A stretch of DNA of 64,000 nt, taken from the NCBI RefSeq assembly GCF_001465835.2, contig NZ_CP013661.2, forward strand, positions 806,001 to 870,000, in the 5' to 3' direction. This DNA is from Planococcus kocurii. Lineage in GTDB: Bacteria > Bacillota > Bacilli > Bacillales_A > Planococcaceae. The position numbers and the translations under genes are program-made. Shown one piece after another: positions 22,742-36,977 of this stretch (its first letter is position 1; each line of letters opens with the position of its first letter). The notes under the pieces were generated by a model, which did no database searches, was not told where the DNA came from, and saw only the letters and a list, made by a program, of their open reading frames with translations.

Positions 22742-24037
22742 TTAGTTTAATCCAAGTCGGTTGAAAATCATGTCTACTTGTTGCAAGTGGTGATTGTAAT
22801 CAAAGCAATCATCCAATTCTTCTTTAGATAGCTTAGCTGTAATCGTGTCATTTGCTTCCACAATTTTGCGGAAATGCGTTTGGTTTTCCCAAGCTTCCAT
22901 CGCACATGGCTGAACGGTATCGTAAGCTGCCTCGCGAGCCATCCCTTTATCGATCAATGCCAACAACACACGCTGTGAATAAATCAAACCTAACGTTGAA
23001 TCCATATTGCGTTTCATGTTCTCTGGGAACACTGTTAAGTTTTTCACGATATTACCGAAACGATTTAACATGTAGTTAAGCGCAATCGTTGCATCTGGTA
23101 AAATCACACGTTCTGCTGATGAATGCGAAATGTCGCGTTCGTGCCATAAAGATACGTTTTCGTAAGCTGTTAGCATGTAGCCACGGATTAAACGTGCAAG
23201 GCCCGTCATGTTTTCAGAACCGATTGGGTTACGTTTATGTGGCATTGCAGAAGAACCTTTTTGGCCTTTTGCAAAAAACTCTTCTACTTCGCGTGTTTCC
23301 GATTTTTGCAATCCGCGAATTTCTGTCGCAAATTTCTCAACAGATGAACCAATCAATGCGAGTACACTTAAATACTGTGCGTGACGATCGCGTTGCAATG
23401 TTTGTGTGGAAATAGGTGATGCTGCAAGACCTAACTCTTTGCAGACATATGCTTCAACAAATGGATCAATATTAGCGTACGTTCCAACTGCACCAGACAT
23501 TTTGCCTGTTTCAATTGAAGCTGCTGCCGCTTCGAAACGTTCTAAGTTACGTTTCATTTCTTCGTGCCATAATGCAAGTTTCAAACCGAAAGTTGTTGGT
23601 TCTGCATGCACACCATGTGTACGGCCCATCATGACCGTCATTTTATGTTCTTTTGCTTTATTCGCAAGAATTTCGATAAAGTTTGTTAAGTCTTTACGGA
23701 TAATGACGTTTGCTTGTTTTAACAAGTAAGACAATGCGGTATCAACAACGTCTGTTGAAGTTAAGCCGTAATGAACCCATTTGCGTTCTTCGCCAAGCGT
23801 TTCGGATACTGCTCTTGTAAAAGCAACTACATCATGACGTGTTTCTTCTTCAATTTCCAAAATGCGATCTACTGAAAAAGAAGCGTCTTTACGAATTTTG
23901 GCTACGTCTTCTTTCGGAATATCTCCGATTTCTGCCCAAGCTTCACATGCTAAAATTTCAACTTCTAGCCATGCATTGTATTTGTTTTCTTCTGTCCAAA
24001 TTGCGCCCATTTCGGGTCTTGTGTAACGTGCGATCAT
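22742..24037 (-). CDS. purB: Adenylosuccinate lyase
   Basis: Cleaves SAICAR to AICAR and adenylosuccinate to AMP, so it serves both IMP and AMP synthesis. The 431 residues contain [15 protein letters not shown] with the general acid His141, and the superfamily signature [13 protein letters not shown] at 261-273 with the catalytic serine. It lies 16 bp after purK and 16 bp before purC. Confidence 0.98.
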   Translation of the reverse strand: MIARYTRPEMGAIWTEENKYNAWLEVEILACEAWAEIGDIPKEDVAKIRKDASFSVDRILEIEEETRHDVVAFTRAVSETLGEERKWVHYGLTSTDVVDTALSYLLKQANVIIRKDLTNFIEILANKAKEHKMTVMMGRTHGVHAEPTTFGLKLALWHEEMKRNLERFEAAAASIETGKMSGAVGTYANIDPFVEAYVCKELGLAASPISTQTLQRDRHAQYLSVLALIGSSVEKFATEIRGLQKSETREVEEFFAKGQKGSSAMPHKRNPIGSENMTGLARLIRGYMLTAYENVSLWHERDISHSSAERVILPDATIALNYMLNRFGNIVKNLTVFPENMKRNMDSTLGLIYSQRVLLALIDKGMAREAAYDTVQPCAMEAWENQTHFRKIVEANDTITAKLSKEELDDCFDYNHHLQQVDMIFNRLGLN

Positions 24038-24053
24038 AAATTAGTTCCTCCAA

Positions 24054-25178
24054 TTATTCTGGCCAAATGCCAGATCTATCTATTTCACCTAAAGTTGCCT
24101 CTAAGTCTTCCGTTAATATCGTAACATGTCCCATCTTCCGTTTCTGCTTTGCTTCGTCTTTTCCGTACAAATGAATCGACCAATTTGGAAATTGTGCTAT
24201 TTTTGAAGCAAGTGGCGCGACATGCTCACCTAACACGTTGACCATTACTGCTTGAGACCAAAGGATTGGCTGTCTTAGTGGCCAGCCGCAAATGGCACGG
24301 ATATGTTGATGGAACTGCGATATGTTTGTCGCTTCGATTGAATAATGACCTGAATTATGAGGACGTGGCGCCAATTCATTGACGATAATGCCACCGTCTT
24401 CTAACACGAACATTTCAACGGCTAATGTGCCTACCATATTGAGATGAGTCGCAATTTTTTCAGCTGCTTTTTTCGCCTCATCCATTGTCTTTTTATCGAT
24501 TCTTGCTGGAACAATCGTCTCATGTAAAATATGGTCTTTATGAATATTTTCACCAATCGGCAAAATAGCTGTTTCACCGTGTACGTTGCGTTGAATAATA
24601 ACGGAAATTTCTTTTGTGAATTCTACAAAAGCTTCAGCAACACATTCGCCATTTGTGAATAATCTTTTGGCTAAAGAAAGTTCTTCTATAGAAGAAACAG
24701 TTTGTTGCCCCTTGCCGTCATACCCACCTCGTGCTGTTTTCACAACGAATGGAAATGACAATTGACTACTTTTTTCTTTTAACTCTTCAAACGTAGAAGC
24801 TGTAACATAATCTGCCACGACAACACCAGCTTCAGAAATCGCTTGTTTTTCAACAATTCGATTTTGTGTCACACGAATCAATTCAGATCCTTGCGGCACA
24901 TAAGCGATTTCTGCTAATTTTGATAGCCCGTCTACATCTATATTTTCAAACTCATAAGTAATGACGTCACTCACTTCAGCTAACTCTTCTAACGCATGCT
25001 GATCATTAAACGGTGCAACGATTTGTATATCCGCAACTTGACCTGTTGGTGAATCCATAGCTGGATCGAGAACAGCAATTTTAAATCCTGCTTCTTTTGC
25101 AGCAAGCGCCATCATGCGTCCTAATTGACCGCCGCCGATAATGCCAATCGTTTGTCCAGGTAATATGGTTTTTGTCAT
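24054..25178 (-). CDS. purK: N5-carboxyaminoimidazole ribonucleotide synthase
   Basis: ATP-grasp enzyme (374 residues) that makes N5-CAIR from AIR, bicarbonate and ATP. The N-terminal nucleotide-binding motif [16 protein letters not shown], the ATP-grasp segment [17 protein letters not shown] and the [17 protein letters not shown] signature are all visible. Its ATG overlaps the purE stop by 4 bp. The C-terminus ([11 protein letters not shown]) is of normal length. Confidence 0.97.
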   Translation of the reverse strand: MTKTILPGQTIGIIGGGQLGRMMALAAKEAGFKIAVLDPAMDSPTGQVADIQIVAPFNDQHALEELAEVSDVITYEFENIDVDGLSKLAEIAYVPQGSELIRVTQNRIVEKQAISEAGVVVADYVTASTFEELKEKSSQLSFPFVVKTARGGYDGKGQQTVSSIEELSLAKRLFTNGECVAEAFVEFTKEISVIIQRNVHGETAILPIGENIHKDHILHETIVPARIDKKTMDEAKKAAEKIATHLNMVGTLAVEMFVLEDGGIIVNELAPRPHNSGHYSIEATNISQFHQHIRAICGWPLRQPILWSQAVMVNVLGEHVAPLASKIAQFPNWSIHLYGKDEAKQKRKMGHVTILTEDLEATLGEIDRSGIWPE

Positions 25179-25663
25179 ACCAAATCCCCCGAACTTTCTA
25201 GAACTGCTGCTGTGATGCGATCTCTTCTTTCATGCAATGCTTGTGCTGCCTGCTCATCTACCGTCCCCAGTATTTGCGCTGCTAGTAACCCAGCATTTAC
25301 AGCTCCAGCTTTGCCGATAGCGACAGTCGCCACTGGAACTCCGCCAGGCATCTGAACGATTGATAATAAGGAATCTAAGCCGTTTAACGCTTTTGATTGA
25401 ACAGGTACACCGATAACCGGTAAAGTTGTTTTGGCTGCTACCATACCTGGCAAATGAGCAGCACCGCCTGCCCCTGCAATAATCACGTGCAATCCACGTT
25501 CACGTGCTTGTTCTGCATAGCTGAACATTAAATCCGGTGTCCGGTGCGCTGAAACCACTTTCTTTTCGTAGCTTAATCCCAGTTCATCTAATACATCACA
25601 CGCATGCTTCATTGTTTCCCAATCACTCGTACTTCCCATAATGACGCCAATTCGCGGATTCAT
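25175..25663 (-). CDS. purE: N5-carboxyaminoimidazole ribonucleotide mutase
   Basis: Class I PurE (162 residues), converting N5-CAIR to [14 protein letters not shown] at about 9-18, VVSAHRTPD with the catalytic His, and the [13 protein letters not shown] loop are typical. The start is the ATG at 25663 with AAAGGAGAG 8 bp upstream; the longer open frame reaches back into the riboswitch terminator and is rejected. It is the first gene of the operon, directly downstream of the guanine riboswitch and its terminator. Confidence 0.97.
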   Translation of the reverse strand: MNPRIGVIMGSTSDWETMKHACDVLDELGLSYEKKVVSAHRTPDLMFSYAEQARERGLHVIIAGAGGAAHLPGMVAAKTTLPVIGVPVQSKALNGLDSLLSIVQMPGGVPVATVAIGKAGAVNAGLLAAQILGTVDEQAAQALHERRDRITAAVLESSGDLV

Positions 25664-25681
25664 CGATTGCACTCTCCTTTT

Positions 25682-25745
25682 AAAAAATAAAAAGTCCTTA
25701 AGTAAACTGCTCACATTACGTGAAAAGCAGTTTACTTAAGGACTG
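25682..25745 (-). terminator. Riboswitch-controlled terminator before purE
   Basis: An 18-bp nearly perfect stem (25693-25710 with 25727-25744) is followed on the minus strand by a T-rich tail. It is the expression platform of the guanine riboswitch upstream: ligand binding should favour this hairpin and stop transcription before purE. Confidence 0.9.
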
Positions 25746-25814
25746 TAAATGATACGAATTTTAAATGATGGCATAAAGAAGCACATCCTTCGCTTTACGA
25801 CCAATAAGTTGCTT

Positions 25815-25885
25815 TCCCGCATAGTCCGGACATTTACGGTGTCCTGGTAGAGACGCAGAAGCCAATTCTTCTGCATATATGGGGT
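25815..25885 (-). promoter_or_regulatory. Purine riboswitch aptamer, guanine type (pur operon)
   Basis: The minus strand carries the three-way-junction consensus of the xpt-type aptamer: an ATATATG start, two loops joined by kissing contacts, the core GTCTCTACC, then ACCGTAAATGTCC and GACTATG. The base that pairs with the ligand is C (in GACTATG), which predicts guanine or hypoxanthine rather than adenine. P1 pairs CCC near 25884 with GGG near 25816. Confidence 0.93.
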
Positions 25886-25895
25886 ATCCTCACTT

Positions 25896-25924
25896 ATCAT
25901 AACAAGACGACGAAACTACGTCAA
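25896..25924 (-). promoter_or_regulatory. Sigma-A promoter of the pur operon
   Basis: On the minus strand TTGACG (25919-25924) and TATGAT (25896-25901) are separated by 17 bp. It lies directly upstream of the riboswitch. Confidence 0.85.
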
Positions 25925-25933
25925 TGATAAAGT

Positions 25934-25967
25934 CGAACAATAAGTTATACAATTATTTAATCGTTCG
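25934..25967 (-). promoter_or_regulatory. Paired PurR boxes upstream of purE
   Basis: Two inverted PurBox cores, CGAACAAT (25934-25941 on the plus strand) and ATCGTTCG (25960-25967), are separated by 18 bp and lie just upstream of the -35. This matches the arrangement known for B. subtilis PurR, which represses when PRPP is low. The same arrangement is found before pbuG. Confidence 0.8.
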
Positions 25968-25990
25968 TCTTTATAAGGTCTGACTTATCT

Positions 25991-26176
25991 TTATTCTAGT
26001 TTATCTCCTTTAAACTTGACGATTTGCCTAATAGGTACTGGTTGGCCATTTACTTCCTGAAACAGAGGCTCCTCTTTTCGTCCAACTGCTGCGTAGCCTT
26101 CCGCTTTCATCCGATCCAGACATTCCGAAATAGATTCATGTTCTTCAACTTCAAACCACACTGTATTCTTACTCAT
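25991..26176 (-). CDS. yebG: Small NETI-motif protein YebG
   Basis: A 61-residue protein of the YebG family with the N-terminal [20 protein letters not shown] and the C-terminal [11 protein letters not shown]. Homologues are annotated only as NETI motif-containing proteins, and no function is established. Its ATG overlaps the yebE stop by 4 bp, and the yebE-yebG pair upstream of purE is conserved in Bacillus. The gene ends just before the PurR boxes. Confidence 0.88.
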   Translation of the reverse strand: MSKNTVWFEVEEHESISECLDRMKAEGYAAVGRKEEPLFQEVNGQPVPIRQIVKFKGDKLE

Positions 26177-26715
26177 TTAAACAAGTTGCCCCTTTTCACT
26201 GACTTTACCCAAAATCCGCCATGAATTGTTTTAGGTTCATACGCAATAATAAAAGCTTTTGGATCAAGCTCTTGAATCGCTTTGTATAGCTTTAGTTCCA
26301 TTTTTCGCGGAGTTAAAATTTGCATCGATTGCCGATCCCCGTCACGCCCATTGGTATTCCAATCCGTGACACCGTAGCCTTTTTCGCGAAGTTGCTTAGG
26401 CAAATACTCTCCGGCTTCACTCGTAATAACGTTTACCGTAATATAACCAAGAGCCATTTTTTCCTCGATTTTAGAACCGATAACAACCCCTGATCCGTAA
26501 CCTAATGCATAAGCAACCAGGTTTTGAATTTGATCAAGATTATCAAGAACCAATCCAAGTCCTACTATGTATATAACAACCTCTACCATACTAACGGCTG
26601 CTGCTAAATAGCGATAGCCTTTTAACGTCATAATCATTCGCAATGTGAAAAAAGTTACATACACAATATTGATTGAAAAAATTATTAGCACCATAATCCA
26701 TGGGTTTATATCCAA
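26173..26715 (-). CDS. yebE: UPF0316 / DUF2179 membrane protein YebE
   Basis: A 180-residue protein with three predicted membrane segments in the first ~90 residues, followed by a cytosolic DUF2179 domain (about 95-170, containing [15 protein letters not shown] and [15 protein letters not shown]). DUF2179 is a small ferredoxin-like domain found in YitT-type proteins; no substrate is established. The start is TTG with an AGGGGTG ribosome site about 6 bp upstream, which decides it. It is coupled to yebG by a 4-bp overlap. Confidence 0.9.
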   Translation of the reverse strand: MDINPWIMVLIIFSINIVYVTFFTLRMIMTLKGYRYLAAAVSMVEVVIYIVGLGLVLDNLDQIQNLVAYALGYGSGVVIGSKIEEKMALGYITVNVITSEAGEYLPKQLREKGYGVTDWNTNGRDGDRQSMQILTPRKMELKLYKAIQELDPKAFIIAYEPKTIHGGFWVKSVKRGNLFK

Positions 26716-28201
26716 TCTTTACACCCCTCTGATTTTCATTAACAATTAATTTTCATACTATGTTAAAAATCTTAAGAATGCAAGAGAGAAAAGCCTTGTG
26801 TATTAAGTGTTTGTCTAATGCTTCATATTTTTCTACTCCAAACGCTAGCACGTCAAATTGTCTATAGCGAGTAACTATCAATTGGCTCTTTGTAGAGATA
26901 GTAGAATTTTTATAAAATTGGTTAGGTAACGTGGCGATAGTCGGTACTAATAGTGTGTCTTCGAACTAACTACTAACTTTATTCTAAAAAATCCTTGAAA
27001 GTCAATTTCTAAAGCAACTCTAAAGAGTTTGATTTCCAGATTTAGTTGCTCGACGTCGTTTAAATAAACTAACAGGTAAACAATCACTTTGATTTCGATT
27101 TGCCGACGTTAGACCTAACTCTTTATATGCGATACCCAAGCAGCAATTATTTGGTAAGCTTTACTACCTGTACAACACAAAATAACAATGCACAGAAACA
27201 TGACAAGTTACTATAGATAGATACACTAGCATATATTGTTTCCAAATTCACTTCAAAAATTTCTCATAGAAGAACAGATCTCCGAACTTATCAGGTACTA
27301 AGATACTGCACAAAAACTTCCTACGGACAAATAAGATGAAGTACTTGGTGACGCAGTTTCGGAAATGGTGGAACTTCCGCAGGAATAGTACTCAACGCTT
27401 TCCAAAAAGAAAAAAGCATTAAATAATCAACTAATGAACCAGGATTTTTCTATGATTATAAACAAATACAATCGGCCAGCACAACGTGTGTTCAAAATTC
27501 TTAACTCGCTCCTTTTAGTGCATTTCACTTCCCTTATCGCAGGGGAAAATTGTCTTTCATAGGTGCTTTATCACAGTGAAAGGCTCGGCATTAAGCTCCA
27601 TGTAAGCTACGTGCCGTATCGCTTGGTAGAAACACCGGTCTGGTACACGATGGACCGATTAGCGAAAATTTATCTACTCTCGGCTTATCCCGTTTCAAGA
27701 TCCCATCTACTTCAACAGCAAACAAAATTTCGTTATCCAGACGAAAGAGAATGTCGTCTTATCGACCGCCTGCTGGAAAAAAATACACTGTCACACGTGA
27801 CTTTACTTACCGGCTAAGCACGTCACAATCGCGCTCACTGAATCGGCATCGTATCTTCTTTTTCACTGGCCTTGAAGAACATGAAATCCGGGTTGTCACC
27901 AGTCTGTGACGTTTCGGTCAAAGCAATCGCTACCATGTGTAAAACGCGCTGGGGCCATCTAATCCTTTTCTCCTAAATCAAACAACACTTCTATGTACTA
28001 AAGCTTCTCAGTCAAACGTATAAGACACAAGCATCTAGCTGTTTGAGATACCGATTATGTGTCTTTGTGAAGTTCTATTCGTAAATTGTCAATTCAAGTC
28101 GAACATGGCAAGAAATTCATGAATACCTCAAAGAACCTATTGTAATTCAATATTTTCCGGGGAACCTGGTGGAATACCAGTAGAAAGTCCAATGTCTCTT
28201 T
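26716..28201. other. Gene-poor, decayed stretch
   Basis: About 1.5 kb lies between yebE and the IS30 remnant. All frames are broken frequently. The only open frame above 80 codons (27563-27817, plus strand, 84 residues) resembles no family I know, has no ribosome site, and ends abruptly. I treat the stretch as remnants of inactivated DNA. No tRNA, riboswitch or clear promoter was found in it. Confidence 0.6.
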
Positions 28202-29000
28202 TTAGGTCATGCGGCTGAAGTCAGTTCCTTTTGGATACGTGCGCCGAATACGACCGTTACTGTTCTCATTCGTGACACGCTGACCAGGAACACTCGGATT
28301 TGAGAAGTAAAACGGGATCTCCAACGCTTTCTCCACTTCGATCCAGCCGTGAAATTCCGTGCCTCGGTCGGCGGCAATGGATTTCACCACTTTTTTTGGC
28401 AGGTTTTTCAACATATGGATGATGGCCTGTGCGGTTTCACTTACCATTTTCGCAGCTAACTTATAGCTCCTCTCAAAACGGGTGGTACGTTCCGTCAATG
28501 TGAGAATCTGGCTCTTGTGCGACATGCCGATGACGGTGCCGATTTCCCAATGTCCCACTTGGCTTCGAGGCGCCAAACGTGCATGGATTTTTTTCAGACA
28601 AGGCAGCTTGCCTCGTGTTTCACCTCGTTATTCTTTAACTTTTTTGCGGATCAGTATCTTTTGGGACAGGTTGAACAAGCCGAGAGTCCCTTACCGGTAA
28701 TGCTCGAAACACGGATGGGAAAAGATTTTTGATGCATTTTCCAGTACCGTCCGACGAGGCATTCTGGTGACCAGTCGAGCTTTAGTTTGGATAGGATATA
28801 ATCGTCTTCTTGATTGACCGATCGTCTAGTTCAGGTCTGGCCTCGTAATCAGCCTGTGCCAACAGAGCGTCGCAAAGCTTACAGCGTTTCACTTCATAGT
28901 GGATGGTGCTTTTGCTTCGTTCTAGCTGTTTCGCTATATAGGACAGTGATTTTTCTTTCAGGCAATAACACTCGATTCGCACACCTTCCCGTAATATCAT
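28202..29000 (-). pseudogene. Decayed IS30-family transposase
   Basis: Two open pieces on the minus strand belong to one broken gene. The N-terminal piece (about 28782-29000) has the IS30 helix-turn-helix, ECYCLKEKSLSYIAKQLERSK then STIHYEVKR. The C-terminal piece (28202-28576) has QVGHWEIGTVIG, TLTERTTRFE, AADRGTEFHG and NENSNGRIRRTYPKGTDFS, which match the DDE catalytic core of IS30 transposases. The first D of the core (GHWEGDTV in active copies) is replaced: this copy reads GHWEIGTV. The part between contains at least two in-frame stops (one after SHPCFEHYR, one after RKKVKE). I saw no terminal inverted repeats. The element cannot encode an intact transposase. Confidence 0.85.
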
Positions 29001-29308
29001 GTGGACATCGCTCTGGGGATACTCCTTTAGTTGATTCGCGTTAACTACGGTGTACCCACTTGAGTTATTTTTATTTTCTAAGTGTTTGACTGGCTACGAC
29101 AATCTACAATTTTCTTTTAAAAAACTGTCCAAATACTAGCTTTATCGCTTATCGGCTTCCGACGCATGCTGTTGACCGACAACTTTATATGTGATTTGAC
29201 TGCAAATCCTTATGGCATTTTTGCACGAGCACGTTGTATTCAATAGAACACCCCTCATGTATTGCTTAATCAAAGTGCATGAAGATTTAATTCATTATTT
29301 TCTTTACA
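29001..29308. other. Spacer between the IS30 remnant and the rRNA terminator
   Basis: No supported gene or RNA is seen. The sequence is A/T rich and broken in all frames. Confidence 0.5.
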
Positions 29309-29347
29309 CAAAAAAAGCCGTTACCGGAATCGGTAACGACTTTTTTT
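29309..29347 (-). terminator. Terminator of the rRNA operon
   Basis: GTCGTTACCG pairs with CGGTAACGGC across a short loop (stem about 29319-29340), followed on the minus strand by a run of T. It lies 5 bp after the 5S gene. Confidence 0.93.
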
Positions 29348-29352
29348 CATGT

Positions 29353-29468
29353 GCCCAGCGACGTCTTACTCTCACAGGGGGAAACCCCCAACTACCATCA
29401 GCGCAAAAGAGCTTAACTGCCGTGTTCGGGATGGGAACGGGTGTGGCCTCTTTGCCATCATCACTGGA
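29353..29468 (-). rRNA. rrf: 5S ribosomal RNA
   Basis: The sequence reads on the minus strand as a Bacillus-type 5S: CACACCCGTTCCCAT, GAACACGG, AGTTAAGCTCTTT and GGGGGTTTCCCCCTGTGAGA are present, and the ends pair (CCAG with CTGG). The length of about 116 nt is normal. The end positions are estimated to within a few bases. Confidence 0.95.
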
Positions 29469-29546
29469 CTATTTGGTTGAGTGTTTGTTCACTCAAAACT
29501 GGATAAACGACAGGTGAAACAAGCAAGTTTTTCGCATACAGTGTGT

Positions 29547-34227
<4,681 letters not shown>

Positions 34228-34477
34228 GAGTAGTGTTGATTGCTCAATACTGCTGGCGTATCGCCGTCCGAAGACGCACGATTCGCTTTGATCTGCGTAA
34301 TGCTGATCAGTAAGTTGTCGTCACGAACACCGAGAAGGAAAACAACTTTGCTCTGATTGCCATAAGGCAAACTTCGCAAAAGCCGTTCTCGCACCGAAGT
34401 GCTCGTGACGTCTTTCGTTGACGTTTTGCTGTTCAGTTTTCAAGGTTCAGTTTGCCGCGCTCATTGGCGACTCAATT
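34228..34477 (-). other. rRNA operon leader
   Basis: About 250 nt lie between the promoter and the 16S gene. It contains a CCTTGAAAACTGAACAGCAA element resembling the antitermination/processing element also found in the 16S-23S spacer. The segment is not coding. Confidence 0.6.
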
Positions 34478-34507
34478 AATATAACACGGTTCCATATATA
34501 GAGTCAA
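34478..34507 (-). promoter_or_regulatory. rRNA operon promoter (P2-like)
   Basis: On the minus strand TTGACT (34502-34507) and TATATT (34478-34483) are spaced by 18 bp. A further TATAAT (34537-34542) about 60 bp upstream may belong to a second promoter, but I find no good -35 for it. Confidence 0.78.
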
Positions 34508-34599
34508 CACTTTCATGAAGTTTTTTTCACAACTTTATTATAACAGAAAACTCTTAATAATTAGATTACGAAATTGTTACAAATTTGAAAGGAGATCCT

Positions 34600-35228
34600 C
34601 TCTTTACATTGAAGACTACTCCTTATATTTAAGGTATTCCCACTGTTGGTCGTCAATTGAAATTTTTCTGTAAATAAGTCCTGACAAGACTGCTCCATTC
34701 CCGTTTCATAAGTTCTAATTCTTTTTAGCGTACCCCAAAAAAAGAGAAGGTTTTCGAGTTCCTTCTATAATAGTATATTGAATACAACTTTTAATTTCGC
34801 TAATACAAAAAGCATTGCACTCAAGAGGTCTTGAACAATGACTTTTGAGTGCAACCTTTTTAACTGTAACAGAGTAAGTTGATGCCTATTGCGATGGACA
34901 TTTTTTGTTGGCCCTGCCTAAGCCGATTGCACCGCCTTCACGATACACTGTTCTTGCAGGAGTCACCGTCTTTATTGTCGTCATCCCCCTGTGAATCTAA
35001 AAAATTCCACTTCTGCAAAGGACAAAGCCGCTCTTAAAGATGATACGAGGACGCAAAATTAACCGATAAAGTGTGTTCGTGCCTATCAAGGACAAGCGAT
35101 CACTCCATAGAATTCACCTCTAGAACCTTCAAAAAGTACATCTCGAGTTTGAGATTGTGGGATTGGTCCACACTCTTCTATAAGCAGCTGGCATCCCTTA
35201 GCTACTTTCTGCATTCTCGGCGGCGATT
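34600..35228. other. Non-coding or decayed stretch between the rRNA operon and pbuG
   Basis: No intact gene was found. Two short minus-strand reading frames are visible: one of 42 codons (35086-35214, MQKVAKGCQLLIEECGP...) and one of 32 codons (34886-34984, MTTIKTVTPARTVYREGG...). Neither has a properly spaced ribosome site or a family I recognise. They could be fragments of lost genes. Confidence 0.5.
34813..34860. terminator. Bidirectional terminator-like hairpin
   Basis: TTGCACTCAA (34815-34824) pairs with TTGAGTGCAA (34845-34854). T-rich stretches follow on both strands. No live gene obviously ends here, so it may be left over from a lost gene. Confidence 0.7.
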
Positions 35229-35276
35229 CAAAAAAACAGACGGAGAAAAAGAGTTTCTTTTTCTCCGTCTGTTTTA
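35229..35276 (-). terminator. Terminator downstream of pbuG
   Basis: A long stem, AACAGACGGAGAAAAAGA with its complement (about 35235-35274), is followed on the minus strand by a T run. Confidence 0.9.
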
Positions 35277-35308
35277 TGTTCGAGACTTATGGGATAGCCG
35301 CTTTATAA

Positions 35309-36646
35309 TTACACCAAGAAAATGAAGTAAAGAACGAAAATCACAAACAACCCATACATGATTGGATGAACCTGCTTGCCTTTACCTGCTACGACCATTG
35401 TAATTGGATAGAAGATAAATCCAATCGCGATGCCTGTTGCAATACTATAACCAAGTGGCATAGCTATCATCGTTAAGAATGCCGGAACAGCGATTTCAAA
35501 TTTCGTCCAATCTATTTTTCCTAAAGCTGAAACCATTAACACCCCAACAATGATCAAAGCTGGAGCTGTCACAGCACTAGTGATGACTTCGAGTACCGGA
35601 TAGAAGAGAATCGAAATGAGGAACAGCAGTCCCGTGACTACGGCTGAAAATCCAGAGCGTGCTCCAGCTGCAACTCCTGCAGTCGACTCGATATAGGAAG
35701 TCGTTGTTGACGTTCCGAAGATTGCTCCACTGACTGTCGCAATTGAATCTGCCAATAATGCTTTGCTTGCTCTCGGGAGTTTGTTGTCTTTCATCAAACC
35801 TGCCTGATTAGCAACAGCTACTAGTGTTCCGGCTGTATCAAAAAAGTCGACGAATAAAAATGTTAATACGATAACAAGGAATTGAATATTCAACAATGAA
35901 CCAAAATCGTTAACGATTGGATCAATCGCAACACCGAAAGTCGGTGCCATGCTCGGAACATTCAGATCAATAATCGCGCTTGGCAAATTAACTACACCAA
36001 AAATCATACCGACAACTGCTGCAATTAAAATCCCAAAAAAGATTCCGCCTTGAACACCACGGACCATGAAGATGACAGTAATAATTAAACCAAAAATAGC
36101 CAGTAGTGCTGAGCTATCTGATAGATCACCTAATCCGACTAAGGTAGCTGGATTATCGACGATAATATTAGCGTTTTGCAATCCGATAAAAGTTATATAA
36201 AGTCCGATTCCTGCTCCAACCGCATATTTTAATTCAGCAGGTATTGAGTTGATGATGAGTTCACGAAGACCCGTTAACGTAAGAAGAATAAAAATAAGAC
36301 CTGAAAACAAAACTCCTGTTAAGGCCGTTTGCCATGGAATTCCGTAAGTCAGGATAACTGTGTAAGCAAAAAATGCATTTAACCCCATTCCTGGAGCAAG
36401 TGCGATTGGATATCTCGCCAGTATTCCCATCATTAAACATCCGACAGCTGCAGCTAGAGCGGTTGCCATAAATACAGCTCCGTAATTCATGCGTAGTGCA
36501 TCATCAAAATCCGGAACCGATTCCAGCGTTAAAGTTAACGGATTGACGACTAAGATATAAGCCATCGCTAAAAATGTTGTTAAGCCGCCGATAATTTCCC
36601 GACGGTAATTTGTTCCCAGTTCTTCAAACTGAAAATACTTTTTCAT
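35309..36646 (-). CDS. pbuG: Hypoxanthine/guanine permease (NCS2, AzgA-like)
   Basis: A 445-residue purine base transporter. The N-terminus FEELGTNYRREIIGGLTTFLAMAYILVVNP and the segment ALAPGMGLNAFFAYTV (in two parts) are typical of the PbuG/PbuO group. FVDFFDTAGTLVAVANQAGL and TTTSYIESTAGVAAGARSGF are the conserved substrate-site regions. About 12-14 membrane segments are predicted. Its place after guaA and its control by PurR boxes plus a guanine riboswitch support pbuG over the adenine-type paralogues. It imports hypoxanthine and guanine by proton symport. Confidence 0.93.
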   Translation of the reverse strand: MKKYFQFEELGTNYRREIIGGLTTFLAMAYILVVNPLTLTLESVPDFDDALRMNYGAVFMATALAAAVGCLMMGILARYPIALAPGMGLNAFFAYTVILTYGIPWQTALTGVLFSGLIFILLTLTGLRELIINSIPAELKYAVGAGIGLYITFIGLQNANIIVDNPATLVGLGDLSDSSALLAIFGLIITVIFMVRGVQGGIFFGILIAAVVGMIFGVVNLPSAIIDLNVPSMAPTFGVAIDPIVNDFGSLLNIQFLVIVLTFLFVDFFDTAGTLVAVANQAGLMKDNKLPRASKALLADSIATVSGAIFGTSTTTSYIESTAGVAAGARSGFSAVVTGLLFLISILFYPVLEVITSAVTAPALIIVGVLMVSALGKIDWTKFEIAVPAFLTMIAMPLGYSIATGIAIGFIFYPITMVVAGKGKQVHPIMYGLFVIFVLYFIFLV

Positions 36647-36687
36647 ATTGATTCCTCCGAATGCCTGTGCATAATTTCTACAAAAGA

Positions 36688-36720
36688 AAAACGCATACAG
36701 CAGTTTGCCGTATGCGTTCG
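36688..36720 (-). terminator. Riboswitch terminator before pbuG
   Basis: AACGCATACGGCA pairs with TGCTGTATGCGTT, followed on the minus strand by a T run. It is the expression platform for the aptamer upstream. Confidence 0.9.
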
Positions 36721-36774
36721 ATTTACCCCTTCAACAGAAATGAAGGGCATCCTACTCAACTAGGAGCGGATTAA

Positions 36775-36844
36775 AATCGTAGTCGAGTCATTTACGGTGA
36801 CTCGGTAGAAACTTTCGGGCCATATTCCCGACATTATACGACAA
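36775..36844 (-). promoter_or_regulatory. Purine riboswitch aptamer, guanine type (pbuG)
   Basis: The minus strand shows the P1 start GTCGTATAAT, loop 2 and loop 3 segments, TTTCTACC, ACCGTAAATGACT and CGACTACGAT. The ligand-pairing base is C, predicting guanine or hypoxanthine. Confidence 0.92.
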
Positions 36845-36864
36845 GCTTATTTGATTTCTATCGT

Positions 36865-36893
36865 AATATATCATGTATAAAATCATTAAACAA
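36865..36893 (-). promoter_or_regulatory. Promoter of pbuG
   Basis: On the minus strand TTGTTT (36888-36893) and TATATT (36865-36870) are separated by 17 bp. Confidence 0.72.
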
Positions 36894-36902
36894 TACCAAA
36901 CA

Positions 36903-36936
36903 CGAACATTTATAAAGAATAAATGAAAAAAGTTCG
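36903..36936 (-). promoter_or_regulatory. Paired PurR boxes upstream of pbuG
   Basis: CGAACATT (36903-36910) and AAAGTTCG (36929-36936) are inverted and separated by 18 bp, the same spacing as before purE. They lie upstream of the pbuG -35. Confidence 0.78.
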
Positions 36937-36937
36937 T

Positions 36938-36975
36938 AAAAAAAGGTGTCAGCTAGTTTAGCTGACACCTCAAAA
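36938..36975 (-). terminator. Terminator after guaA
   Basis: AGGTGTCAGCTA pairs with TAGCTGACACCT (about 36943-36970). A T run follows on the minus strand. Confidence 0.93.
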
Positions 36976-36977
36976 AA

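Noticed and set aside
34537-34565. Second rRNA promoter (P1)
   Set aside because: TATAAT is present but no acceptable -35 lies 16-18 bp upstream.
35071-35325. Plus-strand 84-codon open frame before pbuG
   Set aside because: It runs through the pbuG terminator and into the pbuG 3' end on the opposite strand and has no ribosome site.
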